A DNA stretch of 9,644 nt from an uncultured bacterium (GCA_905215275.1 CAJMPE010000062.1:1-9644); one strand, 5' to 3'; shown: positions 1 through 6,000, counted from the first letter of the stretch. The notes: generated by a model from the sequence alone, not told the origin. Program-made: numbers and translations.

Positions 1-20
1 TACGCACGGCGGGGCTTTTT
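1..20 (+). terminator. Probable right half of a terminator of an upstream gene
   Basis: A G/C-rich stretch GGCGGGGC (8-15) runs straight into five T residues (16-20), the shape of the 3' arm and U-tract of an intrinsic terminator. The matching left arm would lie outside the window, so this cannot be confirmed. An alternative local hairpin pairs ACGCA (2-6) with TGCGT (25-29). Confidence 0.3.
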
Positions 21-96
21 GTGCTGCGTCGATGCCCTGAGACGGACAAAACCAAGGCTTACTGTCCGCTGCGGATAGGTGGTGCACTTCCCTGCG

Positions 97-135
97 TGCA
101 TTTTTGGGAGTATTCAACAAGCTCTTAAAAATGCA
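97..135. repeat. 14-bp stem-loop (inverted repeat)
   Basis: Bases 97-110 pair with 122-135 to give a continuous 14-bp stem with 12 Watson-Crick pairs and two G-T wobbles (106-126 and 107-125). The loop is 11 nt, TATTCAACAAG (111-121). No T-run follows on either strand, so it is not a usual terminator. Loop bases TATTCA (111-116) are complementary to TGAATA at 309-314. Confidence 0.6.
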
Positions 136-173
136 TAACGTTGTGAATGGGCGGTAGTGACCCGCAGGCGCCC

Positions 174-203
174 ATCGACAGCCATTGTGGGCGGGCTATC
201 GAT
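174..203. repeat. Stem-loop with one mismatch
   Basis: ATCGA (174-178) pairs with TCGAT (199-203) and AGCC (180-183) pairs with GGCT (194-197). They are separated by a single C-A mismatch (179/198), and the loop is 10 nt. A neighbouring 7-bp inverted repeat ATGGGCG (147-153) / CGCCCAT (169-175) just overlaps it. The two together suggest a folded RNA or a structured DNA element. Confidence 0.45.
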
Positions 204-377
204 GAGTGGAGGGGGTTGTTACTGAGTTTCTGCTTTGCGACGACCTGCAACACTGCTGTAACCGCGTCGTTTTGTCGTTCGTGATGGGGCCGTTGGGGCC
301 CACGGTGCTGAATACTCCGTTTTTTGCACGGTCCAAGGTGGGGCACCCTGAGACGAAGCAAAAAGATACCTCATTTC

Positions 378-405
378 TATGCAAATACCGATAGGATTTA
401 TGCAA
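378..405. promoter_or_regulatory. Two TATGCAA direct repeats, 21 bp apart
   Basis: TATGCAA lies at 378-384 and 399-405. The 21-bp start-to-start spacing is two helical turns, so both copies face the same side of the DNA, as expected for a dimeric regulator. They lie about 100-120 bp upstream of the likely -10 of the peptidase gene. No regulator can be assigned. Confidence 0.25.
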
Positions 406-422
406 GATTGAGATTGTAAACC

Positions 423-490
423 GTGCACGTGCACAAAACCGGTGCGGGGACGTCTGGAGGCGGCTCGGCTCCTGGGGCATTGCACGTGCA
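423..490. promoter_or_regulatory. Pair of TGCACGTGCA palindromes, candidate operators
   Basis: GTGCACGTGCAC (423-434) is a perfect 12-bp palindrome. Its 10-bp core TGCACGTGCA recurs at 481-490, with 57 bp between the starts of the cores. The second copy occupies the spacer just upstream of the candidate -10 TAAAAT (498-503) of the peptidase gene, where a bound protein would control RNA polymerase. No matching regulator family is claimed. Confidence 0.4.
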
Positions 491-497
491 GAACGGT

Positions 498-503
498 TAA
501 AAT
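498..503 (+). promoter_or_regulatory. Candidate -10 of the M42 peptidase gene
   Basis: TAAAAT sits 36 bp before the start codon. There is no good -35 at 16-18 bp upstream. This fits either a weak promoter that needs an activator at the TGCACGTGCA palindrome or a wrong assignment. Confidence 0.35.
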
Positions 504-539
504 CGGGACTCGGTCTTAGTTTTACTTGGAAGGATGCAT

Positions 540-1583
540 ATGACTTCTAATATTGATGCTTCTCTAGAGGAGACGCTCTCCTATATTACTGGCCAGTTGA
601 AGACGCTTACCTCGATTGCTTCGCCTACGGGCTATACCCGTGCGGCGACTGATTATCTGATGGAGACCCTGCGCGATATGGGGTTTGGGCCTGAGCGTTC
701 TAATAAGGGTAACGTGCTCGTTGAGCTTGGTGGCGAGGGCGAGCCGCTTGTGTTGGCGAGCCATGTCGATACCCTGGGTGCCATGGTGCGCTCCATTAAG
801 GACAATGGCCGCCTGCGTCCCACGACGCTTGGTGGGCACCAGTGGTCTACGGCCGATGGCGAGAACTGCACCGTCTACACGCGTGACGGCAATGTCTACA
901 CGGGCGTGGTCCTCAATACCGAGCCTTCGGCGCATGTGGCCGATGAGCCGGTCAAGACCATCGAGAAGAACATGGAAATCCTGCTCGACGAGAACGTTGA
1001 CAGCAAGGACGATGTGCTCGAGCTGGGTATTCAGACCGGCGACATCATCGCTATGGACCCGCGTACCACGGTGACGGAGAGCGGCTACATCAAGAGTCGC
1101 TTCCTTGACGACAAGCTGTCCGCGTCGATTCTGCTGGGCTTGGCGCGTGCCGTCGCCGCTGGCGAGGTGACGCTTTCGCGCAAGGTATCGCTGCTCTTTA
1201 CGGTGTACGAGGAGGTCGGCCACGGCGGTGCCTTTGTGCCGGCCGACACGCGCGAGATGATTAGCGTGGACATGGGCTGCGTGGGTGACGACCTGGGCTG
1301 CACCGAGCGCATGGTTTCAATCTGCGCCAAGGATTCGGGCGGTCCGTACAACTACGACCTGGTAACCACGCTGTCCAACATCGCGCGCGAGCTGGAGCTC
1401 GATTACGCCATCGACGTGTATCCGCACTACGGCTCCGATGTTGAGGCCACGCTTTCTGCCGGCTACGACATCCGTCACGGCCTGATCGGCCCCGGCGTGT
1501 ACGCGAGCCACAACTACGAGCGCAGCCACATCGACGGCGTGCGCAACACCTACGAGCTGGTCCGAGCCTACGTACAACGCTAG
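540..1583 (+). CDS. M42 family zinc metallopeptidase (aminopeptidase)
   Basis: Predicted cytosolic dinuclear-metal aminopeptidase of the M42 (FrvX/glutamyl aminopeptidase-like) family, which trims short peptides from their N-termini. The 347 residues match the family's usual length of about 340-360. The metal and catalytic residues are in order: His75 and Asp77 in SHVDT, the bridging Asp in LDDK (190-192), the general base and ligand Glu pair in YEEVGHGG (223-230), Asp244 in SVDMG, and His324 in ASHNYERSH. No signal peptide is visible. A start at 534 is also open, but GGAAGG (528-533) would then abut the ATG with no spacer; ATG 540 leaves 6 nt, so I chose it. The gene stands alone, with a terminator 36 nt after the stop. 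Family assignment is firm; the substrate is unknown. Confidence 0.93.
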   Translation: MTSNIDASLEETLSYITGQLKTLTSIASPTGYTRAATDYLMETLRDMGFGPERSNKGNVLVELGGEGEPLVLASHVDTLGAMVRSIKDNGRLRPTTLGGHQWSTADGENCTVYTRDGNVYTGVVLNTEPSAHVADEPVKTIEKNMEILLDENVDSKDDVLELGIQTGDIIAMDPRTTVTESGYIKSRFLDDKLSASILLGLARAVAAGEVTLSRKVSLLFTVYEEVGHGGAFVPADTREMISVDMGCVGDDLGCTERMVSICAKDSGGPYNYDLVTTLSNIARELELDYAIDVYPHYGSDVEATLSAGYDIRHGLIGPGVYASHNYERSHIDGVRNTYELVRAYVQR

Positions 1584-1618
1584 GGGAGCAGCTTGCGACT
1601 CGGCTGACCAATTGCTCT

Positions 1619-1644
1619 AAGGCCCGATTGCTCGGGCCTTTTTT
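1619..1644 (+). terminator. Intrinsic terminator after the M42 peptidase gene
   Basis: AAGGCCCGA (1619-1627) pairs with TCGGGCCTT (1632-1640) around a TTGC tetraloop, followed by a T-run (1639-1644). It isolates the peptidase gene from the HTH-HipA gene. Confidence 0.92.
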
Positions 1645-1723
1645 CGCTTCAGTCTGTTTAGTATTATGCTGTATGTAACCAATTAACTTTACGTTTGGAA
1701 TACTTAACGAGGTGATGCGGCAT

Positions 1724-3097
1724 ATGAATACATCTGAGTACTTATCTATGGGTGATGCGGCCCACCTGTTGGGCGTTACGAAAGCCCGCATATCGCAACT
1801 TGCCGCATCGGGGACGCTTGTGTGCGATATTGTGGGCGGCCGGAAGATGGTCGAGTACAATTCTGCGATCGCCTATCAAAAGGTCCGCAAGCGAGGACGC
1901 CGTCCTGCGGCCGATGTGGGACGCAAGTTTACGCTGATGTCGGCCGACCATGAGGTCGCGCATGTCTCATTTGATCCGACGCGCGAGTTTTCCTTCGAAA
2001 TCGCCGAGGTCCTCGATGCGCAACGAATGCCGTTCGGCACATGCTCGAGTTCTTCTCCAACGGTGAATAAGCGGGAGCTCAACGCGTGGTGGGGGCATCG
2101 GTTGGTGCCCGATGTTCGCCCTGGGCTTATCTCGCGCTATCGTGAACTGGGGATTGCCAGTGGCATCGAGGTTCCGGTTCGGTGCCTGGGCCTATCGCTT
2201 TCGGATTGTTATTGGCTGCGGCCGGCCGATTGCGACGAACTCAAATGGCAAAACATCAATTACTTTGAGAACGAATTTGAGCGATCGGCGCCCGAGGGGC
2301 GTTCGGGTTGGCTGGAGGGCATCGGTCTTAATAATCCGGATAACACGTCCGAGGGCGAGCTCCCTAAATCGTGGATGATTCGCAACGGTGTTCGCGTTCT
2401 GGTCAAGGGGTGCGGCATGGACGATCAACGTCCCTTTAACGAGGCGGTCGCAACGGCACTGCATCGCCGCCTGCTATCGGAGGGCGAGTTTGTTCCTTAT
2501 ACGGTTGAGCGGATGTTCGATGGCCCTGTGTGTCTGTGCGACGACTTTCTTGACGGCCGCGAGGAATATGTTCCGGCTGTTTACGTTAAGAACGCCCTTG
2601 GCGGCCAGCGAGGAAACTCGACGTACGACCGGTACTGCCGCTTCCTTGGTAAGCATGGAGCAGACGAGGCTGCCGTGAGAAGGTCTATGTCGCAGATGAT
2701 CGTTTGCGATGCCCTTTTGGCCAACAGCGACCGCCATTGGCGAAACTTCGGCATCATCCGCAATGTCGACACCCTGGAGATAAAACCTGCTCCGCTGTTC
2801 GATAGCGGCAACTGCCTGTGGTACAACGTGCCAACTGCCGTGCTCGCAGCTGGGGAGTTTGGGTTTTCCGCTAAGCCGTTTGGGCCTGACCCTTCCGTCC
2901 AGCTGGCGCTTGCGGACTCACTCGGTTGGTTCGACGCATCGCGACTCGACGGATTTGTTGATGAGGCGATCGAGATTCTTTCGCAGAGCGAATGGGCGAC
3001 GGCGGAGGGTCGACTCGAGGCCATTTGCCGTGGCCTCGAGCGTCGCGTAATCGAGGTTAGTGCCGCCGTTGAGGTACTTCGACACGTGCAGCGATAA
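1724..3097 (+). CDS. Helix-turn-helix protein fused to a HipA-like kinase domain
   Basis: Single 457-residue protein with two parts. Residues about 7-52 form an excisionase/MerR-like helix-turn-helix (SMGDAAHLLGVTKARISQL), followed by a basic linker (54-60). The C-terminal half is a HipA-fold Ser/Thr kinase: Lys228 in VLVKG and Glu240 as the ATP-site Lys/Glu pair, the catalytic loop NSDRHWRNFG (334-343) with Asp336 and Asn341, and the metal-binding Asp360 in LFDSG. The Asp-to-Asn distance is five residues, as in E. coli HipA. TSEGELPK (208-215) may correspond to the HipA loop carrying its autophosphorylated Ser150; this is inference. GTG 1712 is open, but it lies inside the Shine-Dalgarno GAGGTGAT (1709-1716), so ATG 1724 is preferred. 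No separate HipB or HipS gene flanks it. Codon use looks a little less biased than in mnmA, which hints at transfer. Its target and role (toxin, defence or regulator) are unknown. Confidence 0.82.
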   Translation: MNTSEYLSMGDAAHLLGVTKARISQLAASGTLVCDIVGGRKMVEYNSAIAYQKVRKRGRRPAADVGRKFTLMSADHEVAHVSFDPTREFSFEIAEVLDAQRMPFGTCSSSSPTVNKRELNAWWGHRLVPDVRPGLISRYRELGIASGIEVPVRCLGLSLSDCYWLRPADCDELKWQNINYFENEFERSAPEGRSGWLEGIGLNNPDNTSEGELPKSWMIRNGVRVLVKGCGMDDQRPFNEAVATALHRRLLSEGEFVPYTVERMFDGPVCLCDDFLDGREEYVPAVYVKNALGGQRGNSTYDRYCRFLGKHGADEAAVRRSMSQMIVCDALLANSDRHWRNFGIIRNVDTLEIKPAPLFDSGNCLWYNVPTAVLAAGEFGFSAKPFGPDPSVQLALADSLGWFDASRLDGFVDEAIEILSQSEWATAEGRLEAICRGLERRVIEVSAAVEVLRHVQR

Positions 3098-3105
3098 ACC
3101 CGCGG

Positions 3106-4206
3106 CTACTTAAGTGCGCCGGTTACCGTGCCGCCGCCGAGGACGATGTCGCCGCGGTAGACTACAACGGCTTGGCCGGGGGCGATGGCTCGCTGCGGCT
3201 CGTCAAAAGTCAGCAGCATTTGCCCGTCTTCGCCGCGCGTAAGGGTCGCTGCCTGGTCTTTCTGACGGTAGCGGTGCTTGGCGCCCACGCGAATGCCGCC
3301 GGCATCGAGCCCTGCTTCCATGCGGTCGGCGGGGGCGCTCCAGATCCAGTCGTTGGCCGTGAGCGCTGTGGCCGTCAGGTCCTCGGCCTCGCCCAGATGC
3401 ACGGTGTTGTTGACGGTGTCGACGCCCGTCACATACACGGGATGCGCCATCGCGACGCCCAAGCCCTTGCGCTGGCCGATGGTATAGCGCAACGCGCCGT
3501 TATGGCGTCCGACCACGCTGCCGTCGCGCCACACAATGTCGCCCGGTGCAGCGGCATGTCCGCAGCGGTGCTCGATATAGCCCGCGTAGTCGCCGTCTGG
3601 AATAAAGCAGATATCCTCGCTTTCGGCCTTCTTGGCGTTGATGAAGCCCTGCTCGGCGGCAATGCGGCGCACGTCGTGCTCCTTGTCCAGGCCTGCCAGC
3701 GGAAAGATTGTGCGTGCCAGGCGCTCCTGCGTAAGCGAATACAAAAAGTAGCTTTGGTCCTTCTTGGGGTCCTCGCCACGGTACAGCTGCCAGGTGCCGT
3801 CGGACGCCTGGCTCGTTTTGGCGTAGTGACCTGTGGCGATGTAGTCGCAGCCCATATCGAGCGCTGCATCGAGCAACGCGCCAAACTTAATATGGCGGTT
3901 GCAGATGATGCACGGGTTGGGCGTCAGTCCTTCCTGGTAGGCAGTCACGAAGCGCTCGATAACGTTGCGGTCGAAGGTCTGCTGCAGGTCGAGCACATGG
4001 TGGGGTATCCCCAGGCGCTCGGCGACAGCCTTTGCATCGGCGATGTCGCGATCGACCTTACTCATGCCCGTGACGGGATCGGGCGCGGGGCAGGTGAGGC
4101 GCATGGTGGCGCCGACGCATTCGTAGCCCTGGCTTTTGAGCAGGTACGCGGTCACGCCGGAATCGACGCCGCCACTCATGGCGACGAGCACGCGCTTGTT
4201 GTGCAT
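3106..4206 (-). CDS. mnmA: tRNA 2-thiouridine(34) synthase MnmA
   Basis: Cytosolic tRNA-modifying enzyme. It adenylates U34 of the Lys, Glu and Gln tRNAs and inserts sulfur passed on from a cysteine desulfurase. The 366 residues match the family length. Visible motifs are the PP-loop SGGVDS (11-16), the catalytic Cys102 in NPCIICNRHIKF, the second catalytic Cys200 in SEDICFIP, and KDQSYFLYSL (149-158), which is typical of MnmA. The start is backed by AAGGAG 9 nt upstream of ATG. It lies downstream of cysK on the same strand, but with its own candidate extended -10 and a hairpin between them. No cysteine desulfurase gene (iscS/nifS), a common mnmA neighbour, is in the window. Its stop codon is 8 bp from that of the convergent HTH-HipA gene, with no terminator in the gap. 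Confidence 0.97.
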   Translation of the reverse strand: MHNKRVLVAMSGGVDSGVTAYLLKSQGYECVGATMRLTCPAPDPVTGMSKVDRDIADAKAVAERLGIPHHVLDLQQTFDRNVIERFVTAYQEGLTPNPCIICNRHIKFGALLDAALDMGCDYIATGHYAKTSQASDGTWQLYRGEDPKKDQSYFLYSLTQERLARTIFPLAGLDKEHDVRRIAAEQGFINAKKAESEDICFIPDGDYAGYIEHRCGHAAAPGDIVWRDGSVVGRHNGALRYTIGQRKGLGVAMAHPVYVTGVDTVNNTVHLGEAEDLTATALTANDWIWSAPADRMEAGLDAGGIRVGAKHRYRQKDQAATLTRGEDGQMLLTFDEPQRAIAPGQAVVVYRGDIVLGGGTVTGALK

Positions 4207-4235
4207 GGGGAGGTTCTCCTTGGTGGCATGTGGCC

Positions 4236-4274
4236 AAAAAAGAAAAGCGGCGCGGGAGGCTGGTTCCGCGCCGC
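4236..4274 (-). terminator. GC-rich hairpin with U-tract between cysK and mnmA
   Basis: On the minus strand the 9-bp stem GCGGCGCGG/CCGCGCCGC (4266-4274 with 4247-4255) has a 10-nt loop and is followed by TTTTCTTTTTT (4246-4236). It has the form of the cysK terminator. The candidate mnmA -10 lies just upstream (4279-4284), so the same hairpin would also sit at the very 5' end of an mnmA transcript. It could serve as terminator, leader attenuator or both. Confidence 0.75.
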
Positions 4275-4278
4275 AGAC

Positions 4279-4287
4279 ATTGTAGCA
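4279..4287 (-). promoter_or_regulatory. Candidate extended -10 promoter of mnmA
   Basis: The minus strand reads TGCTACAAT, a near-consensus -10 (TACAAT) with the TGn extension. No clear -35 is present, as is common with extended -10 promoters. Expected transcription start is near 4272, inside the upstream arm of the hairpin. The yerC promoter has the closely related TGCTACACT. Confidence 0.5.
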
Positions 4288-4297
4288 AGTTCGGACG

Positions 4298-4320
4298 TCT
4301 CGTGGGATACCCTAACGAGA
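4298..4320 (-). repeat. Stem-loop in the cysK 3' region
   Basis: TCTCGT (4298-4303) pairs with ACGAGA (4315-4320) and GGG (4304-4306) with CCC (4310-4312). There is a 2-nt TA bulge (4313-4314) and a 3-nt loop. It lies between the cysK stop and the terminator, upstream of the candidate mnmA promoter. Its function is unknown; it may protect the 3' end or bind a regulator. Confidence 0.4.
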
Positions 4321-4386
4321 TGGGCTCAGGCAGCCAGAAGAGAGGGGAGGCCGGCGTGCCTTGGGCCTATCGACAAGCGACAGGCT

Positions 4387-5318
4387 CTAGTCCTGGAACA
4401 GTGCCGTGGACAGGTAGCGCTCACCGGTATCGGCGAGCAGCGCCACGATGGTCTTGCCCTCGTTCTCGGGGCGCTTGGCCAGCTGCAGCGCAGCCCACAC
4501 GGCGGCGCCGGACGAAATGCCCACGAGCACGCCCTCCTTGTGGCCCACGGCGCGGCCGGTGGAAAAGGCGTCGTCGTTCTCGACGGGGATGATCTCGTCG
4601 TAGACCTGGGTGTTGAGGACGTCGGGCACAAAGCCGGCGCCGATACCCTGGATCTTGTGCGGGCCGGCCTGGCCCTTGGAGAGCACCGGGGAGGTGGCGG
4701 GCTCGACGGCGACGACCTGAATCTCGGGGTTCTGCTCCTTGAGGAACTCGCCCACGCCGGTCACGGTACCACCGGTGCCAACGCCGGCGACGAAGATGTC
4801 GACCTCGCCGTCGGTGTCATCCCAGATCTCGGGGCCGGTCGTGGCCTTGTGGATGGCGGGGTTGGCGGGGTTTACAAACTGGCCGGCGATAATGCTGTTG
4901 GGCGTCTCCTTCTGCAGCTCCTCGGCCTTGGCGATGGCGCCCTTCATGCCCTTGGAGCCGTCGGTGAGCACGAGCTGTGCGCCGTATGCCTGCATAAGCT
5001 TACGACGCTCGACGGACATGGTCTCGGGCATGGTGATGATCACCTTGTAGCCGCGGCCACCGAGGCGATGCCGACGCCGGTGTTGCCGCTCGTGGGCTCG
5101 ATGATGGTGTAGTCGCCGCCGCGCACGAGCTTGCCGGCCTTCTCGGCCTCGTCGATCATGTTCTTGGCGACGCGGTCTTTGACGGAGCCGGCGGGGTTGA
5201 AGTATTCCAGCTTGACGAGCACGCGGGCCTTGAGGTCCTCATCGGCCTCAAAGTGAGTGAGCTCCAGAAGCGGAGTGTGGCCGATAAGCTGATCGATGGA
5301 CGTGTAAACATTGCTCAT
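4387..5318 (-). pseudogene. cysK: Cysteine synthase CysK, interrupted by a frameshift
   Basis: O-acetylserine sulfhydrylase, a PLP enzyme joining sulfide to O-acetylserine to make cysteine. The coding sequence is split. The first part (5318-5040, 92 residues) carries the PLP lysine Lys47 in NPAGSVKDR and the substrate loop TSGNTG (76-81). The second part (5043-4387) carries TMPETMS, the phosphate-binding loop GVGTGGTVTG and the SSGAA loop, and ends naturally. Families read VAAARGYK at the break; here the DNA gives VA, then two spare bases, then GYKV one frame off. This fits loss of about 7 nt (1 nt with a shorter protein is also possible). A 5-nt repeat GCGGC could explain a slip. The TGA stop overlaps an in-frame GTG (GTGA), but no good Shine-Dalgarno precedes it. 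The start has GGAGG 6 nt upstream. Everything outside the break looks conserved, so it is a recent mutation or a sequencing/assembly error. Confidence 0.9.
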
Positions 5319-5350
5319 GGTGAACCTCCAAAGTGTTCAAATGACTGGAT

Positions 5351-5403
5351 ACCGTGTGGTTTTACGGTGTGTATAGCAGCGAAACCCACAAACCTTATGG
5401 GTT
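5351..5403. promoter_or_regulatory. Two dyads in the cysK leader, candidate regulator sites
   Basis: AACCCA (5383-5388) is an inverted repeat of TGGGTT (5398-5403) with a 9-nt spacer. ACCGT (5351-5355) is an inverted repeat of ACGGT (5364-5368) with an 8-nt spacer. Both lie downstream of the candidate cysK -10, in the transcribed leader, beside a divergent Rrf2-family regulator gene. They could be operators or short RNA hairpins. They do not match the IscR type 2 consensus well. Confidence 0.3.
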
Positions 5404-5425
5404 GTTCGTTTTGCTGTTGGCAAGC

Positions 5426-5454
5426 ATAGTAGACAGTAAAGCCTAGTAACGCAA
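5426..5454 (-). promoter_or_regulatory. Candidate cysK promoter
   Basis: On the minus strand TTGCGT (5454-5449) and TACTAT (5431-5426) are separated by exactly 17 bp. Both are close to the sigma-70/SigA consensus. A leader of about 100 nt would precede the cysK start. Confidence 0.55.
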
Positions 5455-5494
5455 TAGGAAATAGAAGATTATTACGAGTCGATTAACCATCTTG

Positions 5495-5535
5495 ACCGGA
5501 ACGGGTATTTTCAAAACCAATTTTTCGGCTAGAAT
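5495..5535 (+). promoter_or_regulatory. Candidate promoter and dyad for the Rrf2 regulator gene
   Basis: TAGAAT (5530-5535) fits a -10, with a weak -35 TTTTCA (5508-5513) at 16 bp. Just upstream, ACCGGAACGGGT (5495-5506) is an imperfect palindrome (ACC.G..C.GGT), a possible autoregulatory site. The promoter assignment is tentative. Confidence 0.35.
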
Positions 5536-5571
5536 TTCTACGGACTAAATGACCGAAAGGCAGCACTATAT

Positions 5572-6000
5572 ATGTTGGTTTCTACTAAGGGCAGATATGC
5601 CCTGCGCGTTATGGTCGATCTGGCCGAGCACCAGGCGGCCGGTCGCATCCCGCTCAAAGAGATCGCGGCGCGACAGGGGATTTCCGAGAAATATCTCGAG
5701 AACATCTTGGCTACGCTCGTACGTGCCAACATGCTCTCGGGTATGCGTGGCAAGGGCGGCGGCTACGTGCTCACGCGCCCGCCCGAGCAGTACACGGTGG
5801 GCGAGATCTTGCGTCTGACCGAGGGCAGCCTAGCACCGGTCGCATGCCTGGACGGCGACTGCAAGGGCTGTTCGCGTTCGGACGAGTGCCCCACGCTCGA
5901 CGTGTGGAAGAACCTGGACAAGCTCATCAACGACTACCTCGACGGTGTGACGCTCGATCAACTTGTCGCTCCCAACCATGGCTACGACTATGTCATCTAA
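5572..6000 (+). CDS. Rrf2-family transcriptional regulator (IscR/CymR-like)
   Basis: A 142-residue winged-helix DNA-binding protein. The N-terminus LVSTKGRYALR is the family hallmark. The HTH spans about residues 28-53 (KEIAARQGISEKYLENILATL), followed by the wing MRGKGGGYVLTRP (58-70). Cysteines at 92, 97, 100 and 106 resemble the IscR pattern (92, 98, 104), so an Fe-S cluster is possible but not shown. The fourth cysteine and the close spacing differ from IscR. It is divergent from cysK across 253 bp. In Firmicutes the Rrf2 protein CymR controls cysteine genes and binds CysK, so regulation of cysK is a reasonable inference. A weak Shine-Dalgarno AAAGG lies 11 nt before the ATG. It ends in a terminator shared with the next gene. 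Confidence 0.93.
   Translation: MLVSTKGRYALRVMVDLAEHQAAGRIPLKEIAARQGISEKYLENILATLVRANMLSGMRGKGGGYVLTRPPEQYTVGEILRLTEGSLAPVACLDGDCKGCSRSDECPTLDVWKNLDKLINDYLDGVTLDQLVAPNHGYDYVI

Larger units (their letters stand above)
35..355. repeat. Segment flanked by 10-bp direct repeats
   Basis: CCCTGAGACG occurs at 35-44 and again, identical, at 346-355, bracketing about 300 bp of non-coding, hairpin-rich sequence. The arrangement could be a target-site duplication around a small non-autonomous element. However, the sequences just inside the repeats do not form obvious terminal inverted repeats, so the mobile-element reading is weak. Chance recurrence of one 10-mer is possible. Confidence 0.25.
21..533. 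other. Gene-free, structure-rich intergenic region
   Basis: No reading frame here has both a ribosome binding site and protein-like content. The region holds a 14-bp hairpin (97-135), a hairpin at 174-203, a 10-bp inverted repeat (107-116 with 309-318), a 10-bp direct repeat (35-44 and 346-355), a 6-bp hairpin CGGACA/TGTCCG (43-48 with 63-68), two TATGCAA copies and two TGCACGTGCA palindromes. The left part (about 35-355) behaves like one compact structured element. The right part (about 370-533) looks like a promoter and operator zone for the peptidase gene. I faintly recall similar sequence as a multi-copy intergenic element in Collinsella, but this is memory and was not checked. Confidence 0.5.

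Noticed and set aside
206..394. A 62-residue plus-strand ORF and several overlapping minus-strand ORFs of 78-94 residues in the left intergenic region
   Set aside because: None has a ribosome binding site. They overlap in several frames and cover hairpin-rich sequence. More likely translations of a non-coding element.
564..1223. A 219-residue ORF antisense to the M42 peptidase gene
   Set aside because: Rich in Arg, His and Leu, with no domain; it lies inside a clear gene on the other strand.
1648..1711. Promoter of the HTH-HipA gene
   Set aside because: TATTAT (1662-1667) resembles a -10, but the only -35 at the right distance is the T-run of the preceding terminator. Not supported well enough to list.
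5040..5065. Programmed -1 ribosomal frameshift in cysK
   Set aside because: A -1 shift would restore the frame, but no slippery heptamer (X XXY YYZ) is present near the junction. The expected VAAARGYK residues would also remain incomplete, so a deletion or sequencing error fits better.
3172..5112. A 646-residue open frame on the plus strand, antisense to mnmA and cysK
   Set aside because: It mirrors GC-rich codons of two well-identified genes, has low-complexity Ala/Gly/Val/His content, and shows no recognised domain. Its length is a side effect of high third-position GC.
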